DNA from: Euryarchaeota archaeon UBA552
GTDB lineage: Archaea; Thermoplasmatota; Poseidoniia; Poseidoniales; Thalassarchaeaceae
DNA: 64,000 nucleotides
Direction of reading: 5' to 3'
Assembly (NCBI GenBank): GCA_002499585.1
Contig: DAMH01000029.1
Location: 19,180-83,179 of the forward strand
Below, one piece after another: positions 45,404-53,274 of the stretch. Within the stretch, counting starts at the first letter, position 1. Every line of letters begins with the position of its first letter. The translations under genes were made by a program, and so were the position numbers. The notes below the pieces were generated by a model, which was not told the origin of the DNA, did no database searches, and saw only the letters and a list, made by a program, of their open reading frames with translations.

Positions 45404-45991
45404 CTATGCGCTCTCCACTATTAGCCTGTAAGCCACGCTGCTGCCAGCGCTGGGGCTATGTCTGACGATTTTCAGGACGCGATTGGCTAACCATCCAGCT
45501 GGAAGGTCATCAGTTTCTAATTCAGTTGTTTCCTTGATTGCTTGGACGGCTGGATCTGTTATCAGTATCTTTGGGAGGAGTTCTTTTGCTAGCCTATCAT
45601 TCCCTTCCTGGTCTTTTCTAATCATGTCCCATGGCGACAGTTCAGAAATTTCTTGATCTACTTCGACTAGTTCGTGGTGGGGAACGAGGATGTGATTGAG
45701 AACATTAAACCTGTCATTCCCTTCAGGTATGTCTTCCAGAAGAGCAGCTGCCCTAGTTAGGGTAACGCTTGAGCTTGAGGACCTCCTTCGGGACTTACTT
45801 TGCTCTTCTATTATCGCCATCACACGATCGAGTTCAGTCTGATCATCTACTAGATCGGTCCTTTTTGCTATCTCTTCCCTTGTCATTCTTCTAATTGCAT
45901 CCAAGTTAGCGTCTGTTGCCAGTGCAATAGCATGATCCTCTGCTATTCCAAGTTCAATCAGCCGCTTCTTTGTTGAGCTCTTTACTGCCAA
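45404..45991 (-). CDS. rpoH: RNA polymerase subunit H (Rpo5) with N-terminal extension
   Basis: 195 residues against about 75-85 for ordinary archaeal RpoH. The RpoH/Rpb5 core begins near residue 94: FNVLNHILVPHHELVEV ... LLPKILITDPAVQAI ... VLKIVRHSPSAGSSVAYRL. Residues 1-70 are a helical extension (MAVKSSTKKRLIELG ... EDHAIALATD) whose first 27 residues match the rpoA2 N-terminus at 16 positions, then a Ser/Arg-rich linker. First gene of the polymerase operon, 47 bases after tRNA-Lys. Confidence 0.93.
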   Translation of the reverse strand: MAVKSSTKKRLIELGIAEDHAIALATDANLDAIRRMTREEIAKRTDLVDDQTELDRVMAIIEEQSKSRRRSSSSSVTLTRAAALLEDIPEGNDRFNVLNHILVPHHELVEVDQEISELSPWDMIRKDQEGNDRLAKELLPKILITDPAVQAIKETTELETDDLPAGWLANRVLKIVRHSPSAGSSVAYRLIVESA

Positions 45992-46038
45992 ACCGAAGCC
46001 TCCATTATCCGAGCAGTGTCACGGTCCTGTGCAGAGTC

Positions 46039-46115
46039 TGGTGGGCCTGAGGGGATTCGAACCCCCGGCCACCGGGTTAAAAGCCCGGCGCTCTACCTGA
46101 CTAAGCTACAGGCCC
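46039..46115 (-). tRNA. tRNA-Lys (anticodon TTT)
   Basis: Minus strand: acceptor GGGCCTG/CAGGCCC, D-arm GCTTAGTCAGGTAGAGC, anticodon stem CCGGG/CCCGG with loop CTTTTAA giving TTT, T-arm GGGGGTTCGAATCCCC, encoded 3' ACCA. No intron. The acceptor stem is identical to that of tRNA-Pro at 13780. Upstream of rpoH on the same strand and possibly co-transcribed. Confidence 0.94.
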
Positions 46116-46226
46116 ATGGCATATGCTGGGCAGGCCACCGGACCCTAGTAGTGTTTATGAAAGTTACTAAGTAAGACAATTCTCATATGCTGCGGGTCAG
46201 TGAAATGACATGGACGGGGATACTCT

Positions 46227-47546
46227 ATGAACGATTCGGATCCCAACCCAATGATGAAGCTGAAAATCCCATCCACAGTATACCCGCCTCGGGAAGATAC
46301 GCATCTCTTGATTAACTGCATTCCTTCTCCAACTGGAGATCGCCGTAGGGCATTGGAGATAGGTTCCGGTACTGGAGTTGTATCCATTGAAATGGCCAAT
46401 TTAGGTTGGGATGTGACAGCAATAGACGTCAATCCAATGGCTGTGGCAGCAACATCGATCAATTCCAAATTAAATCTCGACATGGAAATTTGTGTAATTG
46501 AGGGTTCTTTTGACGAAATCCCTCAACTAAAATCAGGTGCTTTTGATTTGATAGTGTGGAACCTACCATACTTGGACGTCCCTGTTAACAGACCCGAACT
46601 TGAAGCAATGGAGGAGTCGTCTATGATAGATGTCGGGATAGGCGGGTGGAGCAGTGAACTCAGGTTACATCTGGAACAAAATAATGCAATGCTCTCGCCA
46701 GGTGGTCTCGTGATGTTACTGTATCGTGTCCTGCCAGAAAGTCCCTCTAGACCTTACGATTGGCTGAAATCTGGTTGGAGCGTGAGAAGGATTGAATCCA
46801 AACAGTTGGGTGATGAGACGCTCTCAGTATATGCCCATTGGTTGCCATGGGGAGGAAGTCAACCCCTCAGGGTGCAAGAAATAGGTTCCACAATGGAATT
46901 CAAGTTCCCCAATTTGAGGAAATCAGAAAGAGTGTTTTCCAATTATCAAACCAATGGAAGAGGAAGAAAAGGAAGGAGGTGGGTGACCGACCCGAAGGGT
47001 GTAACTGGCACTTGGTCAGTTCCAACACCTACCGATCTAAACCCCGGACTCGTTCAATTGAGTATCGGAGTCATGGTTTCAAGAGCACTCGGAATGAAAA
47101 TGAAATGGCCAAATGATATTGTAGATAAAGAATTCAGAAAATGCGGCGGCGTTTTGACGATCCTAGATTCGAACAATCGGTTGAAGATTGGTGTGGGCGT
47201 CAATAAACACCCCCAGCCAGCATCCGGAATCGAAACAGGGGGTTGGTACGACTATGACCAATCGTTAGAAACGGAGGATGCAACGAAACTAATTGACGCT
47301 GCTGTATCCTCCTGCATTGAACATCACGAGTTGATTGGCGACTTCCTGGATGGGTTTTTCATGGAGGATATATGGTCTTCTCTATCCTCGATTCTGTCAC
47401 TTGGAGTTCAGGTCAGATTTGAAGGTTTAATCTCGCGGGTAGTTGGGGTGTCCCGCACTGGTGAGTTGATAGTATCAACCAAAGGTGATGTGCATGCTGT
47501 TTCTAACGTAGACTCCATCCAATGGTTATTCCCACATGTTCCATGA
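46227..47546 (+). CDS. Fusion of HemK/Mtq2-type methyltransferase and biotin-protein ligase
   Basis: 439 residues in two parts. Residues 1-215: class I methyltransferase with YPPREDTHLL (N6AMT1/HemK2-type start), LEIGSGTGVVSIEMA (SAM binding) and NLPY (112-115) in place of NPPY, the Gln-methylation motif of release-factor methyltransferases. Residues 216-439: BirA-type ligase with NGRGRKGRRW (243-252), KWPNDIV (293-299), KCGGVL (305-310) and IGVGVN. Both halves keep their active motifs, so a bifunctional enzyme is likely. The biotin acceptor may be the carrier at 62338. No frameshift is needed. Confidence 0.85.
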   Translation: MNDSDPNPMMKLKIPSTVYPPREDTHLLINCIPSPTGDRRRALEIGSGTGVVSIEMANLGWDVTAIDVNPMAVAATSINSKLNLDMEICVIEGSFDEIPQLKSGAFDLIVWNLPYLDVPVNRPELEAMEESSMIDVGIGGWSSELRLHLEQNNAMLSPGGLVMLLYRVLPESPSRPYDWLKSGWSVRRIESKQLGDETLSVYAHWLPWGGSQPLRVQEIGSTMEFKFPNLRKSERVFSNYQTNGRGRKGRRWVTDPKGVTGTWSVPTPTDLNPGLVQLSIGVMVSRALGMKMKWPNDIVDKEFRKCGGVLTILDSNNRLKIGVGVNKHPQPASGIETGGWYDYDQSLETEDATKLIDAAVSSCIEHHELIGDFLDGFFMEDIWSSLSSILSLGVQVRFEGLISRVVGVSRTGELIVSTKGDVHAVSNVDSIQWLFPHVP

Positions 47547-47549
47547 GGA

Positions 47550-47819
47550 TCAGACTATACCCAACCTCATCTTCACAAGCCGAATCTTCCCACTCGAGGT
47601 GATGCTTTCCAAATACTTAGTCTCAGCAACATCTGAGAGGAACTTGTTGTATTCAACTAGACTGATTCCGACAATGGCAAGTGCGGCGTCATTGGATCTC
47701 CATGCCAGTTTCGAACTGGTGTAATTTTCAAGAATCTCATCCAATATTTTCGTGTTGCCCTCTATTTTGATGCCAATCCACCTCCTTTTTCCTCTAGCGG
47801 CCTTCTTGACGTTGGGCAT
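47550..47819 (-). CDS. Small protein, possibly Pop5-like RNase P component
   Basis: 89 residues, basic N-terminus (GKRRWIGIKIEG), then a helix, then AALAIVGISLVEYNKFLSDV and a final strand. Strand order loosely matches archaeal Rnp2/Pop5 (RRYxAF, central lVxv, closing strand), but it is about 30 residues shorter. Functional call tentative. Convergent with the fusion gene, four bases apart. Confidence 0.45.
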   Translation of the reverse strand: MPNVKKAARGKRRWIGIKIEGNTKILDEILENYTSSKLAWRSNDAALAIVGISLVEYNKFLSDVAETKYLESITSSGKIRLVKMRLGIV

Positions 47820-47869
47820 ATTAGTCGGGAGAGGGCATCACTTAACGATAGGTTCGGTCCGGTTGTGTC

Positions 47870-48925
47870 ATGCAAGGGCCCAGACGAGACGTGGTTTCTC
47901 TACGAGAGCTACTGTTCGAGCCAACGCCTCTGGTCCATGTCTGGGCCTGCTTATTTTTTGTCGGCTTCTTCCATTTGCTATCGCTGAGGGCTGGGTTGGA
48001 AATCGGTTCAGCGCTGTTCATTTCCTTCTCGTTTTGCTATGTATTGTTCTCATTCCGACCAGTTCAATATGTAGTTGGTTGGGAAAAGCCCCCGTGGGTT
48101 TCGGTTGCAGCATGTTGTTTTGTCGGTCTTAGCCTGTTTTCGATATTGTACACCATCAGCGGACGTTACGACCCATTTTCGAATGATCTTGGCATAATTT
48201 TGGCGCTTGCTTTTCCTCTCATTGCTATCGGCAAAGGGGTACTGTTGATGATTGGTTTGTCTGGAAAGGCTATTGCGACAGGACCAACTCTATTGACCCG
48301 CCTAGCTACGAGCAATTCTTTTGTTTTTCACTCTTTGAGGATTATGTTCCTATCGTTTTTGGTGTGGTGGTTTGGTTTCACGGCAAGGAGCCCTTCAAGC
48401 ATTGACCCCATGCGGGCTTTCATTTGGACTTCTTTGTTCATTCTTGTTTTTGTCGCGGGCGTAATCGTAGACAGAAGAAATAGGAATGTATCGATATCAT
48501 CTACACGGTCAATTGCATCTTTCTCAGGTGTATGTGTTCTATTTTTTGACTGGTCGATCGTTTCCTCGCTGAGAATGTTGGATGACGGAACTGTCTCCTC
48601 CACGATGATTGAGGAAGTGTTCATGTTTACATTCATAATTTTGGTAATTCTTTGGACCAGAACCAGCAGAACAGTCGATTCAACAGAGACGCATGCGGCG
48701 TTGTCGCTCGGCTTTGCGTACGTAATTATGTATGCCGGATCGATATCATCCATGTCAGCTTCAACAGACCTGAATGTAACATCGATATTGGGGGTCGGCC
48801 ATGGTTTGACGGCAATGGCAATAATGCTGGGGTCTAAATCCATTTCTAAGAGGATTGCTGAAGGTGCTAGTGAGGCGTTAATCCAATCCGCTGACGACGG
48901 CAATGATCCTCAACCTTCCGATTAA
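47870..48925 (+). CDS. Polytopic membrane protein, unknown
   Basis: 351 residues with about ten predicted transmembrane helices spread through residues 22-325 and a short charged tail. No transporter signature or catalytic motif seen. Divergent from the Pop5-like gene (50 bases apart). Its 3' end overlaps the convergent FtsZ-family gene by 48 bases. Confidence 0.65.
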   Translation: MQGPRRDVVSLRELLFEPTPLVHVWACLFFVGFFHLLSLRAGLEIGSALFISFSFCYVLFSFRPVQYVVGWEKPPWVSVAACCFVGLSLFSILYTISGRYDPFSNDLGIILALAFPLIAIGKGVLLMIGLSGKAIATGPTLLTRLATSNSFVFHSLRIMFLSFLVWWFGFTARSPSSIDPMRAFIWTSLFILVFVAGVIVDRRNRNVSISSTRSIASFSGVCVLFFDWSIVSSLRMLDDGTVSSTMIEEVFMFTFIILVILWTRTSRTVDSTETHAALSLGFAYVIMYAGSISSMSASTDLNVTSILGVGHGLTAMAIMLGSKSISKRIAEGASEALIQSADDGNDPQPSD

Positions 48926-49840
48926 CCTATCAGAGACTCTGGCTCCTAGGATGACCTGACACCCTTCATTGAATCTCTGAGTGAAGTCTTCCGTGATCGA
49001 TGCTATGTGTGTAAGGGTCATGTCCGGGCCGCCCTCGACTTGGATCAAACATCCTCTGGCGTTGTCCAGCGATATATCGATCAGCGGTGACCTCCTGGCC
49101 TCGTCTGCTATTTTTCCGATATCGTCGACTGGTCCGGATGCAACTATCAGGGTCGCCCTTCCCTCATGTCTGATGACTGACTTCAGATCCATCATGTCAA
49201 GATTGATTTTTCCTAATTTTCCAATCGTGGAAACCAGGCCTTCAACCAACTCCTCGATCCACCCTGAACCCTCGGACCACTTCATCCGCCTTGTTCGAGC
49301 GTGCCATGCCAACCTCTCTAAAGAAACTCGGATGCAAACATCTGACACGCTCTCTAACACCGGCAGGGCGTCCATTGCCATCCTGGTGCGAAAAGTCTGC
49401 TCAGCGAATGGAAGCCCCGCAACCACGACAACGAGTGAACCGCTTCTCTTGGCGGCTTTGGCTAACTCCACGGAAGAACCCGTTCCGGTTCCGCCTCCCA
49501 ATCCTGTTAGTATAATCACTAATTCTGATGCCTCTATCACGGATTCGACGTCTTCCAGTCCTTCCACGGTCCTGTGCCCAGCGAGCGAAGGGAGTGCTGC
49601 GCTCCCCCTTTCGGTACCTGATGGATCGAGGTGCATGCAGTGTGCATGCGATGCTCCAAGGAAACTGTTGATGTCCGCATCGACCAACAAAAGATCAGAC
49701 TCAGTTGATACCCGGGTGTGAGCACCTCTTGCCCAGTTGCAACCTAGACCTCCGACCCCGATCACCAGCAGATTGTCGGGTTCCATCAGTGCCTCTCTGG
49801 TGTCGGTAGTCCTTGAAGATGAATCATAAATATCATGCAT
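48878..49840 (-). CDS. Divergent FtsZ-family GTPase
   Basis: 320 residues from ATG 49840, which overlaps the stop of the upstream TPR gene by eight bases; the open frame runs 35 codons further upstream. Tubulin-fold signatures are clear: VIGVGGLGCNWARGA (GTP-binding start), LTGLGGGTGTGSS (the GGGTGTG tubulin motif) and NLDMMDLKSV (T7 catalytic loop, NxDxxD). It lacks the extended C-terminal tail of typical FtsZ. Could be FtsZ or an FtsZ-like paralogue; the SepF-like protein at 17352 is the likely partner. Confidence 0.82.
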   Translation of the reverse strand: MHDIYDSSSRTTDTREALMEPDNLLVIGVGGLGCNWARGAHTRVSTESDLLLVDADINSFLGASHAHCMHLDPSGTERGSAALPSLAGHRTVEGLEDVESVIEASELVIILTGLGGGTGTGSSVELAKAAKRSGSLVVVVAGLPFAEQTFRTRMAMDALPVLESVSDVCIRVSLERLAWHARTRRMKWSEGSGWIEELVEGLVSTIGKLGKINLDMMDLKSVIRHEGRATLIVASGPVDDIGKIADEARRSPLIDISLDNARGCLIQVEGGPDMTLTHIASITEDFTQRFNEGCQVILGARVSDRLIGRLRIIAVVSGLD

Positions 49841-50138
49841 AAGTGGAATATCTACGAAATTTTCGCCTCTCATCCCTCGCCCAAGCGTTTTCGGGTTCCA
49901 GTTCAAGGACTTTTGAATAATACTGAATTGCCATAGGGTAGTCACTCAAATGCCTACCGTACAGATGGCCAAGGAGATTGAGTGCTGGAATGCAATTAGG
50001 ATCTTCTTTTGTGAGCTCGTTTAGAATCTCCTCCGCCTTCGTTAAATTCAGCATTTCCATGGCGTCCTCTGCAGTGTCAATTGCTTCCATTTGTTCATCG
50101 CTGAGATTGTATATATTCACCCAAGAAGGGCCGCTCAT
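49833..50138 (-). CDS. Short TPR-repeat protein
   Basis: 101 residues from ATG 50138 (MSGPSWVNIYNLSDEQ). An upstream frame start at 50255 would run into the promoter of the divergent gene and has no support. Residues of about 25-95 form two to three TPR helix pairs (MLNLTKAEEILNELTKEDPN, YPMAIQYYSKVLELEPEN). Overlap with the FtsZ-family gene suggests a functional link, perhaps a division adaptor. Confidence 0.7.
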   Translation of the reverse strand: MSGPSWVNIYNLSDEQMEAIDTAEDAMEMLNLTKAEEILNELTKEDPNCIPALNLLGHLYGRHLSDYPMAIQYYSKVLELEPENAWARDERRKFRRYSTYA

Positions 50139-50272
50139 GTTACGCGGTGTCGCGCATTGAACTTGAGGGTTGTCGGTTCTAGAGTGGGTCCGTACATGGT
50201 TGTCTTCTAGTCCAGCGAAATGGAACGTTAATAGGACGGTGCGTTCCATTAGCAAATAACGGAGTGGGGTCG

Positions 50273-51082
50273 ATGCACATGGACAGGCTCCGGCTTCGTA
50301 GAATTATGGCTTCAGCCCTGATGTGTATCGCCTTGATCGGATCAGCATCAGCACTACCATCAGGGATCGGTGGGCAACAAGATGGCGATGATGACGTTGC
50401 GCTTGGGGGCTGCACCTGTCACGCCTCTGACCCGGACAATTCGATAACCGTGATATTGGATGGACTGCCCTATCACTACGAAACCGGAAAGAACTATCCG
50501 CTACTACTACAGATAATCGGCGGACCAGATGCAGATTCATCCTCGCACACAGGCGGTTTCGCAATGAGGGTGAATGGAGGCGTACTTTCACCGGCTGACT
50601 CAGCACTCGTCCAGAACTGGGATGGAGAAGACACGGCTCTGACTCATACCGAGCTGGGTAGCAAGGTAGCAGACCGTACATGGACGTTTGATTGGATAGC
50701 CCCTAATGAAGAGGTTGGAACCGTCACAATATGGGTTGTAGGGAATGCAGTCAACGGTGATGGCGCCCCCTCAGAACTGGACAGATGGAATCGACTGAGT
50801 GCATCCGTGGGACAAGGGATCGACAATGGTCAAACACGAACGGTGTTTTCAGGCAACGGCGAGATAGAGCCACCAGCCCCTGCAGAGGATCATGTCGACC
50901 TGCATGAGATGGGCGCTAAACTTAGAGCCCACTGGCTCGGCCTGCTAGGGTTCGGAGCCGTGATCATTGTAATTGTCTTCTGCGGTTTCTTTTTGAGATA
51001 CGGCTTCTCAAGGCACTACAAGGGCAGATCTAATCTGCTCAGGCTAAGAATCAAACATCTGAAGAGAGGAGATCAATTATGA
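50273..51082 (+). CDS. Reeler-like (choice-of-anchor V type) membrane protein with GCTCH motif, first gene of bc-type operon
   Basis: 269 residues from ATG 50273: signal helix (about 12-28), an extracytoplasmic domain starting with GGCTCH (C47, C49, H50), and one C-terminal helix (about 225-245). VNGDGAP and WNRLS repeat the motifs of the paralogue at 7726. The position at the head of the Rieske/cytochrome b operon, with no cytochrome c1 or CxxCH protein nearby, makes it a candidate extracytoplasmic electron acceptor or assembly part; that is inference. It overlaps the next gene by four bases (ATGA). Confidence 0.72.
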   Translation: MHMDRLRLRRIMASALMCIALIGSASALPSGIGGQQDGDDDVALGGCTCHASDPDNSITVILDGLPYHYETGKNYPLLLQIIGGPDADSSSHTGGFAMRVNGGVLSPADSALVQNWDGEDTALTHTELGSKVADRTWTFDWIAPNEEVGTVTIWVVGNAVNGDGAPSELDRWNRLSASVGQGIDNGQTRTVFSGNGEIEPPAPAEDHVDLHEMGAKLRAHWLGLLGFGAVIIVIVFCGFFLRYGFSRHYKGRSNLLRLRIKHLKRGDQL

Positions 51083-51528
51083 TGGGGGACAAAATAACTC
51101 AACTCCTCAGGGATGTGGAAAGCGGCGCTGTCTCGGTTGAGGATGCCCGAAACGCTTTGGAGGGAGTTGACCTCTCCGAGGATGATTACATCAAAGCAGT
51201 TGATCACGGAGTGTTTAACGATCCCAAACCCGGGACTATTGTCAGAGCCTCGATTTCTCCCTCGGGCGATTCCTGGCTCGTGATACTAGTCGGACTTTGG
51301 GGGATCACTTGGACCCTCTTTTGGGCCGGGACGCTGTCATATGGACTGTACAACAAGTGGGATCAACAACAACTCTCTTTTCATCTTGCAATGACTCTGT
51401 TGACGCTAATCATACTAGGCATTGTATATCTCCGATTTGTCATGCCGGACGTCGTTGTCGTCAAACATCGAAGAAACAAATACATCACTGCCAATGACAC
51501 CGAGGCTTGGAAGCAATATGAGGTTTGA
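51079..51528 (+). CDS. Two-helix membrane protein of the bc-type operon
   Basis: 149 residues. A soluble N-terminus (about 1-60) reading ITQLLRDVESGAVSVEDARNAL is followed by two transmembrane helices (about 66-88 and 98-118) and a basic tail. Overlaps both neighbours (ATGA upstream, and ATG of the Rieske gene inside its end). Not recognised; probably a small accessory subunit of the complex. The N-terminus has a passing likeness to LarB-type segments, which is not enough for a call. Confidence 0.68.
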   Translation: MMGDKITQLLRDVESGAVSVEDARNALEGVDLSEDDYIKAVDHGVFNDPKPGTIVRASISPSGDSWLVILVGLWGITWTLFWAGTLSYGLYNKWDQQQLSFHLAMTLLTLIILGIVYLRFVMPDVVVVKHRRNKYITANDTEAWKQYEV

Positions 51529-52382
51529 AAATGTCCAGAAGGTACAGACTCCGTACGATACCATCTGAACAAGATGAGGATCCCGAAGATACCTACAGGA
51601 TCAACAGACGCGATTTCATGAGGCACTCGTTCAATGCTGCGGCTGGTCTAATCACAGTAGCCCTGGGTAGTGTGGGTTTTGCATCGTTGTTGATGGGGAC
51701 TTCTGAAAATTCGGGAGGAGACTCATCGGTTAGATTCTGGGTCCCCACCGGGGCAGAAGACACAGTTTGGTATGGTACTCAACACCTGGAGCCTATGTCA
51801 TATTCCTCATTCGTCACTGCCGCCTCCCAATCATCAACTGGCATGGCGGGTGCACAAGGTGTATGGTCAGGCCTCCCAGTGAATGTTGTTTACGTTCCCC
51901 ACGAAGAAAACAAAAACACAGCAGTAGAAGAAAACAAACCACGTTTTCAGTTCCTTGATGGTTACACGGCCGAGGGGGATTATGTCGGCTCTGCGTATGA
52001 AATGGATGAAAACGAAGAATATTCAGCTCTATCAATCCATGACAACTTGATAGTCATCTTCTCTAGATGCACCCACCTATGTTGTATTCCAGGGTGGCAA
52101 CTTGTTCAAAATGACTACACAAATGACAGCTGGATCCCCGGCGGGATTGACAGCGGCGGGAATAAATTGTTCTGCATCTGCCATTCCAGCAGATTTGACC
52201 CAACAGCCATAGAAAAAAATCGAAACCGGAACCGTTCGAACGGCGCCGAGTTTGAGTACTTTGGAATTAAGAAGGCGGGGGGTCCGGCTCCAGTGGGATT
52301 ACCGTTAATTCCATTCACATTGAATGGAGATATTATTGAAGCCCTCCCTGATTATGTTGACTGGTACACGTTCTGCGACTGA
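51525..52382 (+). CDS. Rieske iron-sulfur protein, Tat-exported
   Basis: 285 residues. N-terminal twin-arginine signal NRRDFMRH (R26, R27) followed by a hydrophobic helix (about 36-55) that likely stays as anchor. Rieske boxes: CTHLCC (C180, H182, C185) and CICHSSRFD (C215, C217, H218), giving the 2Fe-2S ligands and the disulfide pair; the usual Gly before the second Cys of box 1 is a Cys (C184). The boxes are 33 residues apart, wider than usual. It transfers electrons from quinol at the outer face. TatC is at 6970. Confidence 0.92.
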   Translation: MKMSRRYRLRTIPSEQDEDPEDTYRINRRDFMRHSFNAAAGLITVALGSVGFASLLMGTSENSGGDSSVRFWVPTGAEDTVWYGTQHLEPMSYSSFVTAASQSSTGMAGAQGVWSGLPVNVVYVPHEENKNTAVEENKPRFQFLDGYTAEGDYVGSAYEMDENEEYSALSIHDNLIVIFSRCTHLCCIPGWQLVQNDYTNDSWIPGGIDSGGNKLFCICHSSRFDPTAIEKNRNRNRSNGAEFEYFGIKKAGGPAPVGLPLIPFTLNGDIIEALPDYVDWYTFCD

Positions 52383-52391
52383 GGTGATGAC

Positions 52392-53258
52392 ATGCTGCAA
52401 TTTTGGTTTTTATGGCTATTTATCGCGATTGTCGTGGTTATTGTTGCCTTCACACTCAGAAAAGAGAGAGACGATGTCCCTAGAAAAGAAATTCTCAGGG
52501 CTGTGGAGACCAGCGCTGGAAGCATAGGGCTGGCCGAAAAGTCCTTTTTATGGGCCTTTTCCTGGTTAGACACCAGATTTAGGATTCAGGACTACTGGTC
52601 TATGAGCCGAAACGCATACTACAGCATGCACAGGCAAATGCCCCTCACACACGCCGAGAAGTACAAGTTGAGAATAATTTGGTACTGGTACCCACTTTAC
52701 TGCCTGGGTGGCATTTCCTTCTTGGCTTTCATAATACTCGTGCTGACTGGTTCCGTGTTAGGCCTCTATTACGTTCCAGGTGGCGAAGGAGACCCCACAC
52801 CGGCTTATGGGTCAATGCAATTCATCATGACGCAATTACCATTCGGATACATAATTAGGTCAATTCATCACTGGACTACACACTTCATGGTCGCGGCAGT
52901 ATTCTTGCACATGTGCAGAGTCTACTTCACTGGTGCATACAGAAACCCCAGAGAGCTAAACTGGCTAATTGGCGTCGCCCTAATGTTCTTTGTGATATTC
53001 TTTGGATACTCTGGTTATCTGCTACCTTGGGACAGCCTTGCATTCGGAGCCGCTACAATAGGAATCAACATGGCTCTGTCCACACCACTGATAGGAGGGT
53101 GGATAGCCACTGCCATGTTCGCTGGCACATCTCTTACTGCTCAAACTGTGACCAGGATGTACTTCCTGCATGTGTTCATACTTCCCGTAGTAGTCACCAC
53201 TCTAATTCTAGTGCACCTATTCATAGTGTGGGTGCAAGGTATCGCGGAGCCGCATTGA
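52392..53258 (+). CDS. Cytochrome b, N-terminal half (b6-type), diheme
   Basis: 288 residues. An extra N-terminal helix (1-22) and a charged linker precede the b6-like core. Haem ligands: H159 in RSIHHW with H173 in FLHMCRVYFTGAY (14 apart), and H260 in MYFLHVF with H275 in LVHLFIV (15 apart, the b6f-type spacing). GYSGYLLPWDSLAFGA is the conserved segment near the Qo site. Ends at the fourth-helix region, so the C-half is supplied by the next gene, 17 bases downstream. Confidence 0.92.
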   Translation: MLQFWFLWLFIAIVVVIVAFTLRKERDDVPRKEILRAVETSAGSIGLAEKSFLWAFSWLDTRFRIQDYWSMSRNAYYSMHRQMPLTHAEKYKLRIIWYWYPLYCLGGISFLAFIILVLTGSVLGLYYVPGGEGDPTPAYGSMQFIMTQLPFGYIIRSIHHWTTHFMVAAVFLHMCRVYFTGAYRNPRELNWLIGVALMFFVIFFGYSGYLLPWDSLAFGAATIGINMALSTPLIGGWIATAMFAGTSLTAQTVTRMYFLHVFILPVVVTTLILVHLFIVWVQGIAEPH

Positions 53259-53274
53259 AAGGAGGGGGATTACA

